In this document: in pieces, positions 1 to 10,503 of the stretch
How positions within the stretch are numbered: the stretch's first letter is position 1
How the letters are laid out: each line of letters begins with the position of its first letter
Source of the DNA: Ascaphus truei
Taxonomy: Eukaryota; Chordata; Amphibia; Anura; Ascaphidae
NCBI GenBank assembly: GCA_036426205.1
Contig: CM071567.1
Location: 288,568,141 to 288,632,140, forward strand
Length of the DNA stretch: 64,000 nucleotides
Reading direction: 5' to 3'
Position numbers and translations under genes: made by a program
Notes under the pieces: generated by a model
What the model was told of the DNA's origin: nothing
Database searches by the model: none
The model's input: the letters and a program-made list of their open reading frames with translations, nothing else

Positions 1-790
1 CAAACGAGACGGGACCGTGGTGCTGAGGTGGGATAGGATATAACGCCACCCACAGCCACGAGGGCACGTCTTGAGAGTAGAGTGGTCTGGAAGTCCGGAT
101 CGGGGCAGGAGAGGTACAGATGGTAGAGGGTGCTGTTTGCCAAGTCCGGGGTTAGAGAGGGGGACGTTGTCGTTTACCGTTTGCCGGGATCGGGATGCCA
201 GAGGTGCGGAGAGCCGTGTTGCCGTATGCCGAGTTCGGGATGCCAGAGGTGCGGGTAGACGTAGCGGAAGCCGGTACGGTACACGAGGAAGACTGCAAAA
301 CAATACAGGACAAGACAGGACTAGGGAGGCAGAGTGATGAGAAACAAACTGGTTCTATGCTCCAGCCAACGAGTCAGTGACACGTTAAGGTATATATATG
401 GAGAGAGGGTCCAATGGCAGCGCAGCAAGGTGGGGGGTGTGTGGAAGGGGCCAGCTACTGCAGGATAGGTCAGCATAGTCCCAGGGAGGAGGCCATAAAG
501 CCCTTAGTAAGAACTGCATTTGATTGCAGCAATGGTTTGAGGTGCTGTGCCTTTAAGGGGTTGGTGCGGCTCCGTGTTGCCGCGCCTCCGTGTAGCTGAG
601 TTTGCGGGCGCGTGACCGGGCGTAGCCGCCGGCCCAACAGTAGAAGAGGAGTCTTGGCGTGCACGCGCGCCCACGTGGAGCTGTGAACGGAGTTCCGGAG
701 AGAGGCTGCCTGCGTGCCGCGGGGGGACCCGGCGGAGCTGCAGGTGAGTGAAGAGCATGCCGAGGGCGGCGTGACTCCCAGACCCTAACA
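1..790 (-). repeat. 3' LTR of Gypsy element 1 (left edge cut by window)
   Basis: It matches 8226-9052 along its whole length. Similarity is high from about 410 to 790 and much poorer, with many small indels, from 1 to 340. Read on the minus strand it begins TGTTAGGGTC at 790, directly after a polypurine tract. A TATA-like run on plus (tatatatat near 391) is the promoter copy. The start is missing by comparison with the right LTR, which begins TGTCAGGG at 8226. Confidence 0.88.
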
Positions 791-1989
791 GTACCTCCCC
801 CCTTCAGGGGCGACCTCCGGGCATCCATGACATGGCTTGGAGGGATTCTTACGATGGAAAGCCTGGATGAGTCGAGGCGCGTGGAGTTCCCGGTGGGGAA
901 TCCTGGAATGTTCCTCTGGTCCAAACCCCCTCCAGTGGACCAGGTATTGTACTCCTCCTCTGGAAATCCTAGAATACAGGATAAACTGAACCTCGTACTC
1001 CTGTTGACCTTGGATCAGAAGAGGAAGTGGAGGAGACGTGGTCTTAGAAAAGCGAGGACTCTGGAATGCTGGTTTAAGCAAAGAAACATGAAAGACTGAA
1101 GATATCTTCATCGAGGGTGGAAGGCGCAGATGATAAGCCACAGGATTAATCCTCTTGACCACAGGAAAGGGACCTAGGAACTTAGGTGCTAGCTTCATGG
1201 TAGAAACCTTTAGTCGGATATTCCTGGAAGAAAGCCAAACCCTGTCTCCTGGGACGAATTCCGGAACCGGGCGTCGAAGACCGTCTGCCTGGAGTTTCTG
1301 TCTCCCTGTAGCCACCTTTAAGTTCTCCTGAATTCTCGTCCATAAGTCTTTCAGCCGGGAGATGCGCTTGTCAACCGCTGGTACTCCTGAGGATAGAGGG
1401 GAGAAGGGTAGACGGGAAGGATGAAAGCCACAATTTATGAAGAAGGGAGATTCTTGAGTGGAGTCATTGCGAAGGGAGTTAAGAGCAAACTCAGCCCAAG
1501 GAAGTAGATCCACCCAATCATCCTGTGTATCGGTTATGAAACACCAAAGGTATTGTTCCAGGTTTTGGTTGGACCTTTCCGTCTGCCCATTGGTCTGTGG
1601 GTGGTATCCCGAGGAGAATTGAAGTGAAATACCCATCTTTCGGGAAAAGGCTCGCCAAAATCTTGACACAAATTGGGACCCACGATCAGAGATGATGGTT
1701 GAAGGCACTCCGTGAAGACGAAAAATCTTCTGGATGAAAAAATCCGCAAGCCTTGAGGAATTTGGAAGACCCCTCAAGGGGACAAGGTGAGTCTGTTTGG
1801 AAAACGATCAATTACCACAAGAATCGTATTCTTTCCTTTGGAGTCTGGGAGCTCTACAATGAAGTCCATAGAAATATGGTTCCAGGGACGGTCTGGAATG
1901 GGTAAGGGAAGAAGAAGGCCTGCTGGTCTGACCCGGGGTAAACATTGTTTGCGGAGCGCACGTCCACACGCTTTAACAAACTCCTCCAC
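785..1989 (-). pseudogene. Gypsy Pol: integrase core and chromodomain (element 1)
   Basis: A 330-codon open frame (1777-785) continues, after a frameshift near 1780, into the frame at 1989-1774. In order it shows the start of the integrase core (MDFIVELP, first catalytic Asp), VIDRF, SDRGSQF (second Asp), GYHPQTNGQTERSNQ (catalytic Glu present), the LLPWAEFALNS and GYHP-type blocks of sushi-like integrases, the GPF/Y-like stretch LGPFPVVKRINPVAYHLRLP, HVSLLKPAF, and a chromodomain (YEVQFILYSRISRGG, YLVHWRGFGPEE). Integrase inserts the element DNA; the chromodomain is thought to direct it to chromatin. The frame reads through the polypurine tract to the LTR edge. Only the frameshift near 1780 interrupts this part. 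Confidence 0.9.
791..807 (-). other. Polypurine tract of Gypsy element 1
   Basis: Plus-strand gtacctccccccttcag abuts the LTR terminus aca at 790. On the minus strand this is a purine-rich run ending GGGGGGAGGTAC just before TGTTAGG, the expected plus-strand primer for reverse transcription. The same arrangement (GTAC-type tract against TGTAA/TGTTA) occurs at 43,317, 43,833, 44,912 and 63,126. Confidence 0.8.
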
Positions 1990-1999
1990 TCCTTACCCT

Positions 2000-3540
2000 C
2001 TCTGGCCACCAGAAGGACGTTACCAAGGTCTTTGGTTTTTCCGTATCCCTGGATGTCCTGCTGATTAGAGGAATGGCACCACTCGAGAACCCTTTGCGGT
2101 GTTGGCGGTGCGTGGTAGAGTCTTCCCTCGGGACCTTGAACCCCCTCGAGCTTGTGATTGCTCGGATCGAATCTTGTCCAAAATATCAAAGGAGTTGGTG
2201 GACAATAATCCTAAGGGAATATCGTCTCTAGTGTTCTTCAGTTCTTCAGTGCTCTCTGCCAGGAACTGTCGAGACAGAGCGTCCGCCTTTAGATTTTGGA
2301 GCCATGAATAAAGAGAATAAGAAAATGAATCGTGAAAAAAAAGTTCCCAGCGGGCTAGTCGGGAGCTCAAACGAAGTGGCCCCTTCTAAGTAGAGATGGG
2401 TTGATTATGGTCTGTGAGTATGGTTGTATGTTGGTCTCCGTACCCTCTAAGAAGTGCTCCACTCTTCTAATGCCAACTGATCGCCAAAAGCTCCCGGTTC
2501 CCAACATCGTAATTCCGTTCTGCGGACGAAAATTTTCTTCGAGAAGAGGCACATGGGTGTAGTCTGGCTAAGGAGAGGTCCTTTGGATAAACAACAGCCC
2601 CCCAGCCCGATGTCCATAGCATCTACCTCAAGTAAATGGAAGTTTCGGATCTGGGTGGGTGAGGATAGGGGCAGAACCAAAAGCCTTTTCAGAAGATAAT
2701 GCCCGTATGGGTCTCAGACCTGATGAATGATCTGCACCCTTCTTCTGTGAGAGCAGTTATGGAGAGACACCGTAAGAAAAAATTGCGAATGAAGCGTCGA
2801 TATAGTTTGCAAAACCTAGAAAGCGTTGCACGGCTTTGAGAGTGGTCGGACGGGGCCAGCCAAATAGCCTTAGTTTCTCTGATCCATATTGAATCCGGAG
2901 TCAGAGATAACGTACCAAAAAAGCCACAGACTTGAGATGGAACTGACATTTTTCCAATTTCGCAAAGAGATGGTTCTCCCGGAGGCGTAACAGCACTTGT
3001 TGAACGTGTTTTGCTGTGTTCTTGGGGACTTAGAAAAGATTAGGTAGTCATCTAGGTAGACGATAAGAAATGGTTAAGAATGTCCCGAAAATCCATTGAC
3101 GAAATCCTGGAAAACTGCTGTGCTTTGCACAACCGAACGGCATGACCAGGTATTCATAGTGGCCGTCATGGGTGTTGTAAAAGCAGTCTCCATTCGTCCC
3201 CCTCACTATCCTTACTAATTGTAGGCACCTCTAAAATCCATTTAGAAAAGATGTTGCTCCTGAAGACGGTCGAATAGTTCCGGTATCAAGGGCAGTGGGT
3301 AGTGGTTTTTTTGCGTGTAATGTTATTCAACCCCGGTAGTCTATGCATGGAACGAAGCGAACCGTCCTCTTTTTACAAAAAAGAAGCCCTCGCTCGACTG
3401 GAGAGGAAGACTTTTTCGTATGAAACCCTCTCTAAATTATCTGCGCAATGTAAGTGTTCATGGCTTTAGTCTCTGGGGAGAGAGACGATTAGTGGATACC
3501 CGTTCCTGGGGAAGAGGTTTCCGCCCTTGCCCCCCGGTAG
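2000..3540 (-). pseudogene. Decayed Gypsy RT/RNase H region (element 1)
   Basis: No long frame remains. Short minus frames and nucleotide similarity to element 2 (47.6-48.95 kb) place it: the RNase H start and the YLDD-region counterpart (3000-3080 matches 48,440-48,520), the stretch 3180-3380 matching 48,640-48,860 (finger/palm start, including the short run of t before aagccctcgctcg), and 3400-3540 matching 48,860-48,990. Frameshifts occur every few tens of bases, far more often than in the neighbouring integrase. The coordinates are approximate. Confidence 0.7.
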
Positions 3541-6500
3541 TATGTATTTCCAAGTTATTGCATCTTGTTGTGGTCTCCCGTCTGTTTTTGTCTTCCTCCC
3601 ATGGTTCCACGATCGCCAGCGTTAGTTAATATGCCTGTCACGTCTCACCCCTATGCTCAGATTGTTCCTTTTTCCCGTCTCTCGCACGTGCCTATGCCCC
3701 GTCTTCTTGACTCCCCCTGTCCCTTATTCGGCGTACCAGGAGGAGGTCAAAATGGAGGACTAATTTACATTTCTCTCACGCGGAGAATGAATGCTGTAGA
3801 CATAGCGCAAGATGGGGTCTTTCTAAACCAAGCTCACGCTTACTAACAGGTCAGGTAGTAGGATTGGCTTTTCCGTTCGACCTGAAGTGACCGTAAGACG
3901 ACGTAATGGGCCTGGAGTAAAGCATCGGAGACCCCCCAGATCTCTTTAAAGCTGAGCCCTTATAACTGGGTCTTTCTGCGTTGCGTAGATGTCAGGCAAA
4001 AAATAATCCTCTTGAGTCGCTCCGGATCAGTGCGGACGCGAGGGCTCAAGTTGAAGATGGATGAGCGCACTTACGGGGAGCCCAAGTAGGGGGAGTGTGA
4101 TCCTAACTCTGGATAGGGGAGCATTGTACCCTCAAGGAGCTGAGTCGGGGGCTCCCTCACTATTCCGTAGGTGTTCTTTGTCGGTAAGCGACAGGACCCT
4201 TATTACATGCTTTATTTATGTCCTCCGTGTTGGCGGGTCGAATGACCAGATTGCATGGTTGGGAGGAGCCAGGAGACCCCATGTGCTCTGTTAGTCGCTA
4301 TGGTGGACTAAAGCAAGTTGGAGATTGGAAATAGTGGGAAGAGGGTTGGGGGATGGGTTCAGGTGGGCAGTCGCACGCTGATGGGATCATGGCGTGTAAA
4401 CACGAGGGACCCCGTGATAGGCCCACGGTGGGCGGATATTCGTCTTACGTTGGCCAACCGGCGGGGAGGTATGAATGGTGGGCGAATTTTTCTCTTTCCT
4501 TGCTCCATTTCCTTCTTTCTCTTTTCTTCCATCGCCGTCCCTCGTTCTCTCCGCCTCTCCTGCGCCTGTACCTCTTTGCGCTTTGATCGTTTCGTCCGCA
4601 TTGACCGTTCTCCCTTAGTTCCCTTCCATTTGTTCCGTAAAATGCTTGCGCTCCGCCCCTGTCGATCATAACCGCCTCCTAAATCTCATATCGTCCTCTT
4701 GGTTTTTGATCCCTGTTCTTCGTGCAGAGCAGTATACCCGGTTGCCTACTCGGCATGCGCGTAAGATAAATCACGTGTAGGGAGAAAGGTGGAACGCCCC
4801 ATCGCAATTGTGTGAGGGAGAAAGGTGAAGGAAAAGTAAGCTAGTAGTGTCTTTTGAGTGGTGCCCCCTGCGGTTCAGGCGCACGCATTCATTCAAACAA
4901 AAACCTCCCTTTTATTTCTGGTCACTGTATACCCTGTTACTATCCCAGGCCAAAAGCAGCTTCTCCATCATTTCGAGGTTCAAAATAGCCTTGCGCGTCT
5001 ATTATTTTCCCTACGGTGTATCTCTGAAACGGTCCTCCCTTGCTGTTCCGTAACTGTGCTGAGGGTTGCGCGGAGGGGGTAGTAGGGGGTCTGCGTTGTG
5101 ATGGCCACCATCCCCCTCCCAAAGGTAGCGGATAGATGAGATTGAACTCATACCGAGGGAGTAGGACGAGGATATGCGGCAAGGAAGCAGAAAGTATGAA
5201 AAGAGGCTATTAAAGCGGTTGTGCCGCAGAGGCCTTTTTTAGGCTTGATCGCAGTAATGGCTTCGTTGCTGTTCGTTGTTAGTGAATGGATGCTGCGCCG
5301 TGGGGGAGAAATAGCGGGCCACGGTGTAAGGGACAAAGGCAGCGAGGGGTTCTAGGGACTCGAGACGAAGAGGGAAAATGCTTGCTATATTTTTCTATTT
5401 CGAAGGCGCTGGCGTGTCCTCAAGACTTTTTCTGAATCACCGGCTAGTCTATCCCCTGATTTCTGGTATACGTTGCCCCGATCACGAGCTTGGAGCGGAC
5501 GGAAATGCAATAGAGGGGGAGGGTAAGGGACGGGCGCAAGACAGCGTTGGGCGGGATATGGAGTAGTACGCGGTGAATGAGGGAGTATCTACGGGGCAAG
5601 ACGAAAGGACAAAGGAGGAAAAGAAGACTAGAGAGCGGGGGGGATAAAAGAGAGCAGAGAATGAAAGCTCACTTCGGCTTATGGTGGTGGATCATCGGCC
5701 AACACGTATCGGCCCACTCCTATGAAAGAGGGACCACAGGGCTAACCTTTAAGTGGGCCCGGGATGTGAGACAGAAAAAATCGGCTCGGTACAAGGTCAG
5801 TATGCGACGGGACAAACGGTTCAAAATCACGATAAAAGACAATTCATAAACTACTTGCATTCGAACAGCAAGAAAACGCAATGAGGGGTGGAAGAAGTTC
5901 CTGGGACAGGTAGGACGCGAAGCGCAGTAGAGGGGCTAGAGAGCTAAGTAGGTTATTCGCATTGAAAATTTCCGTTGTTGTTTTTTGGTCTTGCGAACAT
6001 ATGTGTTTCGGTTCGAAGATGCGGGGCATGGATATGGGTCTGAGTTGTTTTAGGGTCTTTGTAATAAATAGGTTCGAGTAGGAATTCTGTTAGTTGCTTA
6101 ACGCTAGTAAGTTTCCTTACATACGGGACGGTCGTAAGTATAGAAGTATTGTTTCTTAGGTCGAGTAGAACGCCACGAAGAATGTGGTCTGGGGTATAAC
6201 GGGCGAGAGGAGTGGTGCGGAGAAATGTAAAAACCTGAGAAATGGGGAAGCGTACAGGTGGGGGATGTAGGAGAGCCGGTGAACGTGGGGGAGACGTGGG
6301 GATCAAACCGGGAAGAAGCTGACAGTGAGGTCCGCGAAGTGAAAGGGTTCGCCCCGAGGGTTAGTACGCTAGAAGCCCGGGGGGGGAGTAGTGGGGTAAG
6401 CCAAAATATACGCGCCCGGGAAGAAGGTGCCGACATAGATGGTGGGAGGTGTGGCGGGTAAAGGGTAGATCATGGCGTGCGCCAACAGACCATAGGGAGC

Positions 6501-7600
6501 TTGAGGGAGAGGGCAGAGCAATTGGGAACTCGACTGTTGGTTATGTTTACTGAATCACGTTATCTTAGCCGTACCCTGAAATGTATTCGTCCTTTGGAGG
6601 GAGCTTTTGATACTAGTGTCACAAGCCACCCTACAGCGGCTTGCTCCGTGACGAGATCGAGCAGCGAGCTTCGGTGGTATTTCTACGCGTCGGTTATTAA
6701 AGCGACCAGATTCAGGCGACCTAAGAATTTAGAGCCTACCGAATCAGTAGAACGGGGATACAGTCGCGGCCAGCGGGACCTGGTAGGAAACGCCCTAGCA
6801 GGGATTTTATTCCCCGGGGACATGAAGGTTTATGGTTACAGGCCGGGGAGTCTCAGGTCCCGGGGCGATTCTCTGGTCGGAGTCGGTGGCGATGACATAC
6901 GGATAAATGAATGCGGGGCACCGCTAATTCTCCTATCTTGTAGGCACGGAAGTCTAGGAAATAGATGCGAGACGGGGGAACAGGAATGATACGTAAACCG
7001 GAATTGACCTAGGGAGGAAAAATAGAACGGTCCGGATTTAACAACTGAGGGGAAGAATGGGGAGACTTTCAGGGGAGAATCTGATAGGGCGTGTCCTGTG
7101 CTCCTGTTTACTGTTTCGGCGAATTATCTAAAGAGAAATTAGCTATCCTTCGAAGTTAAACGTATTAACAAAGAAAGGATGATGATAAAATTTAACCTCC
7201 CGACCTAACTCGCGAGGGGGGGGGGGCAGGCTATTGAATACCAGCTTGTGTGGGCAGTGACACCCTCTCCATGAAGATGGCTGGGGGCCCGGGTCGCTGA
7301 CGCGTCGTCATTTCCTTAGTTTTAGTCGTTATCTGCGAGAAGAGTGGCAAAATCGGGCATGAGATAACTGCAGATTTACCTTTCTTAGATACGCAGCAAT
7401 TATGGAGTTGTTATAGGAAATAGGGGGTGGATAACACAATAGGTATTGATGATAGGGTTTTCAGCGGAGAATAAACAATGCGAGATCAGATGAGAATAAT
7501 ATACAGAACGTTAGGGAGAACGCAATGCGAGGCTTTTTGAAAGCCCTGCGAGCCCTCATCCTTATGGAATTCGACAGACCTCTTGCCAAAACGCTGCAGA
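3541..7600. other. 4-kb stretch with no recognisable content inside Gypsy element 1
   Basis: I find no recognisable reading frame, repeat, poly-A, TIR or similarity to other parts of the window. The longest frame (6477-6989, 170 codons, plus) resembles nothing I know. CpG dinucleotides look frequent by eye, unlike the surrounding CpG-poor DNA. In element 2 the equivalent interval (C-terminal gag, protease, start of RT) is about 1.2 kb. Identifiable sequence fades out gradually from 1.8 to 3.5 kb and fades in again from 7.6 to 8.6 kb. That pattern suggests an uncorrected long-read gap-fill rather than biology, though an unknown insertion cannot be excluded. Confidence 0.5.
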
Positions 7601-8150
7601 TAGAGCCTTCATATTTTCCATCCCGCTCCTAGAAGCAGTGTGCTGGAAACTCCACGGCGTACCGGCGACGCGGTCGTCTCCCTGGGTTTGTGTGAAAGAT
7701 GCTAGCCGTTTCATTGGCCGTGTCGTGGTACAAGACCCTTCTTCGGAACTCCTCGACGAAGAGGACGCTGTCCCTGTTGATATGACCCTTGTTGTCCCAG
7801 AATGGGAGAAGCCATGCCCACGCCTCGTCTATGAGTAGAGCCCAATTCATATAGCCTGACGCCTGGGAGCCAGAGAGACAAAATAGGAGGCGAAGTCGAA
7901 ATTGGATGGCATGTTGTTAAGGAAGGCCCACCAAACCTCCTTGGGATCCCCGATAGTGTTTTGGGGCGGAATACGATGTTCCAAAGGCAAACGGAGGTGG
8001 CTGGAGAAGGCGTTGCGAACTTGTGAGCCAGTGGTGAAGGTTGCTGACTGAGAGCTCGGACTTGAACGGTAAGGAATGAACGCTTTTCTGTAAACGTATC
8101 CATTCGCCTATCAGCTTGTTCAAGATACGTCCCTCTAGCCTGGTGACGAA
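7600..8150 (-). pseudogene. Gypsy gag remnant (element 1)
   Basis: Minus-strand frames contain blocks typical of Gypsy/RTL-PEG10-type capsid: GDPKEVWWAFLNN (near 7950-7920), then DEAWAWLLPFW and FVEEFRR (7830-7730), ending in TANETAS. These correspond to the capsid segment in which vertebrate sushi-like Gag carries a W-A-x-P-x-W motif followed by F-x-x-F-x-R. Small frameshifts separate the blocks and no CCHC knuckle is visible. The assignment rests on recalled family motifs. Confidence 0.72.
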
Positions 8151-8225
8151 AATTGTATTGCAATTTTACAGTGGCGCTCCCACTCCAGCGGGGGTCCCCC
8201 ATGTTTTGTAGGGCTGGCCCAATAA

Positions 8226-9052
8226 TGTCAGGGCGTTCTCACCCACAACGAGACGGGACCGCGTGCTTGACAGGTTGGGATAGGGTGATATCACGCCACC
8301 CACAGCGACGAGGCACGTCTTTTGAGATTAGAGTGGTCCTTGGAATGTCCCGATCGGGTGCTGAGAGGTATGGATGGTAAATAGGGGGTGGGCTGTTTGC
8401 CAGTCCGGGGTTAGAGAGGGGGGAACGTTGTCGTTACCTTTTTGCCGGGTGCCAGAGGTGCGAAGAATCCGTGTTTCCATATGCGCGTTCGGGAATGCCA
8501 GAGTTTGTCGGGTAAGACGTTAGCAAAAGCCGGTTCGGAGACACGATAAAGACTGCAAACAGAAGACATAGACAGGACTAGGGAGGCAGAGAGTGATGAG
8601 AACAACTGGTTCTATGCTCAGCCAACGAGTCAGTGACACTGTAAGGTATATATAGGAGAGAGGGTCCAATGGCAGCGCAGCAAGGTGGGGGTGTGTGGAA
8701 GGGCCAGGCTATGGCAGGGATAGGTCCAGCATGAGTCCCAGGGGAGGAGCCATAAAGCGCAGTAGTAAGACTGCATTTGATTGCAGCAATGGTTTGAGGT
8801 GCTGTGCCTTTAAGGGGTTGGTGCGGCTCCGTGTTGCCGCGCCTCCATGTAGCTGCGCTTGCGGGCGCATGACCGGGCGTAGCCGCCGGCCCAACAGTAG
8901 AAGAGGAGTCTTGGCGTGCGCGCGCACGCCCACGTGGAGCTGTGAACTGCGTTCCGGAGAGAGGCTGCCTGCGTGCCGCGGGGGGAACCGGCGGAGCTGC
9001 AGGTGAGTGAAGGGCGGGGCGACGAGGGCGGCGTGACTCCCAGACCCTTACA
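8226..9052 (-). repeat. 5' LTR of Gypsy element 1
   Basis: It runs on plus from tgtcagggcg to accctta-ca and matches 1-790. Its last 380 bases are nearly identical to 410-790. The inner edge abuts a damaged copy of the self-primer site (gggctggcccaataa at 8209-8223, compare ggctgagcataa elsewhere). The sequence after 9052 (accgg) would be the target duplication, but its partner lies outside the window. Confidence 0.85.
8614..8654 (-). promoter_or_regulatory. LTR promoter: TATA box and inferred start with self-primer sequence (element 1)
   Basis: On minus, TATATATA (8654-8647) lies 31 nt upstream of GGCTGAGCAT (8623-8614). The same 10-mer stands 30-31 nt downstream of a TATA-like box in two other LTRs here (50,906/50,875 and 29,724/29,694). 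In element 2 its perfect complement is the primer-binding site. I infer that transcription starts at this G and that the first 10-11 nt prime cDNA synthesis, as known for Tf1/sushi elements. Confidence 0.65.
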
Positions 9053-9983
9053 ACCGGAGCCCGTTTCAGTGATAAGTGTAGACCGCAAGTCTGCTGTGAG
9101 GGAACAGCCCAATTTCCACCTCTTGTGGTTCCGCCGACAGCAGTGTAGATAACAGCAGCTGAAATTGCAATGATAAGAGCAATCAAACAGGATCCAGAAC
9201 GGCCAAAAGTTTAAAAAATTGAGGAAAAGAGTTCCAGTGGGTACAAAAATTAAAAAGGCTTTATTTAAGAACAAAAATAAGTGGTAGACAAGACAGAGAA
9301 GGTCCTCCCATGCGTTTCACACAAGTGTTGTGCTTTCTCAAGCAATTTAGAAGACTAGAAGTGATCCTTAGGGATTCAAGAAGGGGTCATAGAGACCTTA
9401 AGTTACAGCAGAGAGAACAATTCTGGATATTTACCCTACATAGTAAAGCACTATTAGGTCTGAATAAGTTTGTTTTGCTACCAGTTATGGCTGTGATCGG
9501 TTTTCCATTTGATTGTATTTCAGGAAGTTCTGCTCCTCCTCCTCTTCCTCCATCCCTTCCTCCCCCCCCCTAATTTTGGGTACTAGATCATAATCTTTGG
9601 AATAATTTCCCATCATAATGCACCTCAGCACATCTGTATTCTTTATTTATGTGGGTTGATGTATTTACAGGTACATTTTTGTTTAATTATTTCATAGATT
9701 TTAATACCTTTTTTAGTATAGTTTTGTATTGTATATTTCTATTTTAATTGCTATTATTTTTATGCGTGTGTATTGTATTATGTCATAGTATTATGTGGAT
9801 TTATTTGTTGTATTTATATTCTGTGTGCCCTATTTTATTCATTCCAATTGATATATATATGTATGATATTGTAGGTTATTATTCGTTGCAGTAGTTGCCT
9901 TTTAGAGATGGAACATCTATACTGTTTGGATTGCATTTTAGATGTGTGGCCACGATCATATTTATACAACATACTTGAGATCC
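9053..9983. other. Unassigned AT-rich DNA with a hammerhead-like module and pyrimidine tract
   Basis: I recognise no gene. At 9303-9346, on minus, there is a decayed hammerhead-like motif: UUGAGAAAG, a hairpin with CACAA/UUGUG arms, then GUGAAACGCAU. A pure CT run lies at 9531-9571. The sequence from 9242 (aaaaaggctttattta) to 9350 looks like a PLE terminal region, by analogy with 18,545-18,615. Confidence 0.35.
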
Positions 9984-10028
9984 ATACCCCTGATGAAGCG
10001 TATGCTTGCGCAAAATGTGTTGAGGTAT
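9984..10028 (+). ncRNA. Decayed hammerhead-ribozyme-like module
   Basis: Core CTGATGA (9990-9996) is followed by a short hairpin with GCG/CGC arms, then AAA at the GAA position, then ATGTGT and T. Flanks ATACCC (9984-9989) and GAGGTAT (10022-10028) can pair as stem I over six base pairs with one bulged A. The changes from the module at 60,977 (GAAACGCGT to AAAATGTGT) are exactly what CpG deamination gives. An extra A follows CTGATGA. G12 is lost, so this copy should be inactive. PLEs are known to carry hammerhead motifs in their terminal repeats. Confidence 0.55.
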
Positions 10029-10369
10029 TACGCTGTAACGCCACACACTACGCAACTCCAAGAGGTTGCTGACTGCGTGTTTCCAGCTGGTCAGGTTTTA
10101 GCCTGGACTCTTCATCCCTTGTGGACATCTGTGACGTCTTTCCATCTGGCAGCCCCGTACATTCGATCAGCTCCGTCAGTTCCCTCATTTGGAAGGCATG
10201 GCTCCAGCAACCATGGCATTTTATATTTGTCCATGTAAGTTTCAATCATTTTTTTTGTTCTTTTTTTGTGATTCTCCCTAAGGGCTATATTCAATAAAGT
10301 TTGATATACTGTACACATATTTTTCCTTTGTAACATTGCAAAGATATGACTTTTTATTTGGTGCTCTAC
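10029..10369. other. Unassigned sequence after hammerhead-like module
   Basis: Probably the remainder of a PLE terminal region. It holds an ordinary T-rich stretch and no reading frame I recognise. Confidence 0.25.
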
Positions 10370-10498
10370 TGCTAAAACTCTACACATGCCCTCATGGTCT
10401 CGCATCTCAACAATTGCAACCTTCTAATTTCTGGTCTTCCTGACTCTCCTATTTTCCCCTACAATCTATCCTAAACACTACTGCTAGAATAACTTGAC
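10370..10498 (+). mobile_element. L2-type LINE fragment, left of solo LTR
   Basis: The sequence has the character of the L2 ORF2 3' part (cctcatggtctcgcatctc, then ctactgctagaataa). It resumes after the LTR at 11,870, so one L2 copy was split by the insertion at 10,504-11,864. Recognition is from memory of L2 in amphibians. Confidence 0.55.
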
Positions 10499-10503
10499 TC
10501 TTT

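Larger units (their letters stand above)
1..9052 (-). mobile_element. Gypsy (Ty3-like, chromodomain-bearing) LTR retrotransposon, element 1
   Basis: Seen: two related LTRs (1-790 and 8226-9052) flank, on the minus strand, gag remnants (7.6-8.2 kb), RT/RNase H remnants (2.0-3.5 kb), integrase and a C-terminal chromodomain (785-1989). The order gag, RT, RNase H, IN, chromodomain is that of Ty3/Gypsy chromoviruses of the Tf1/sushi group. The left LTR runs off the window start by a few tens of bases. The interval between gag and RT is about 4 kb and unrecognisable, where element 2 (42.9-51.3 kb) has about 1.2 kb. Integrase keeps its catalytic glutamate, but frameshifts make the element as read here non-functional. 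Part of this decay may be sequencing error, because the frameshift density changes abruptly near 1.78 kb. Confidence 0.9.

Noticed and set aside
785..1099. Plus-strand frames over integrase/chromodomain DNA
   Set aside because: Shadow frames of the minus-strand pol.
6477..6989. 170-codon plus frame
   Set aside because: It lies in the unrecognisable 4-kb stretch with no family motif. Length is within chance for GC-balanced sequence.
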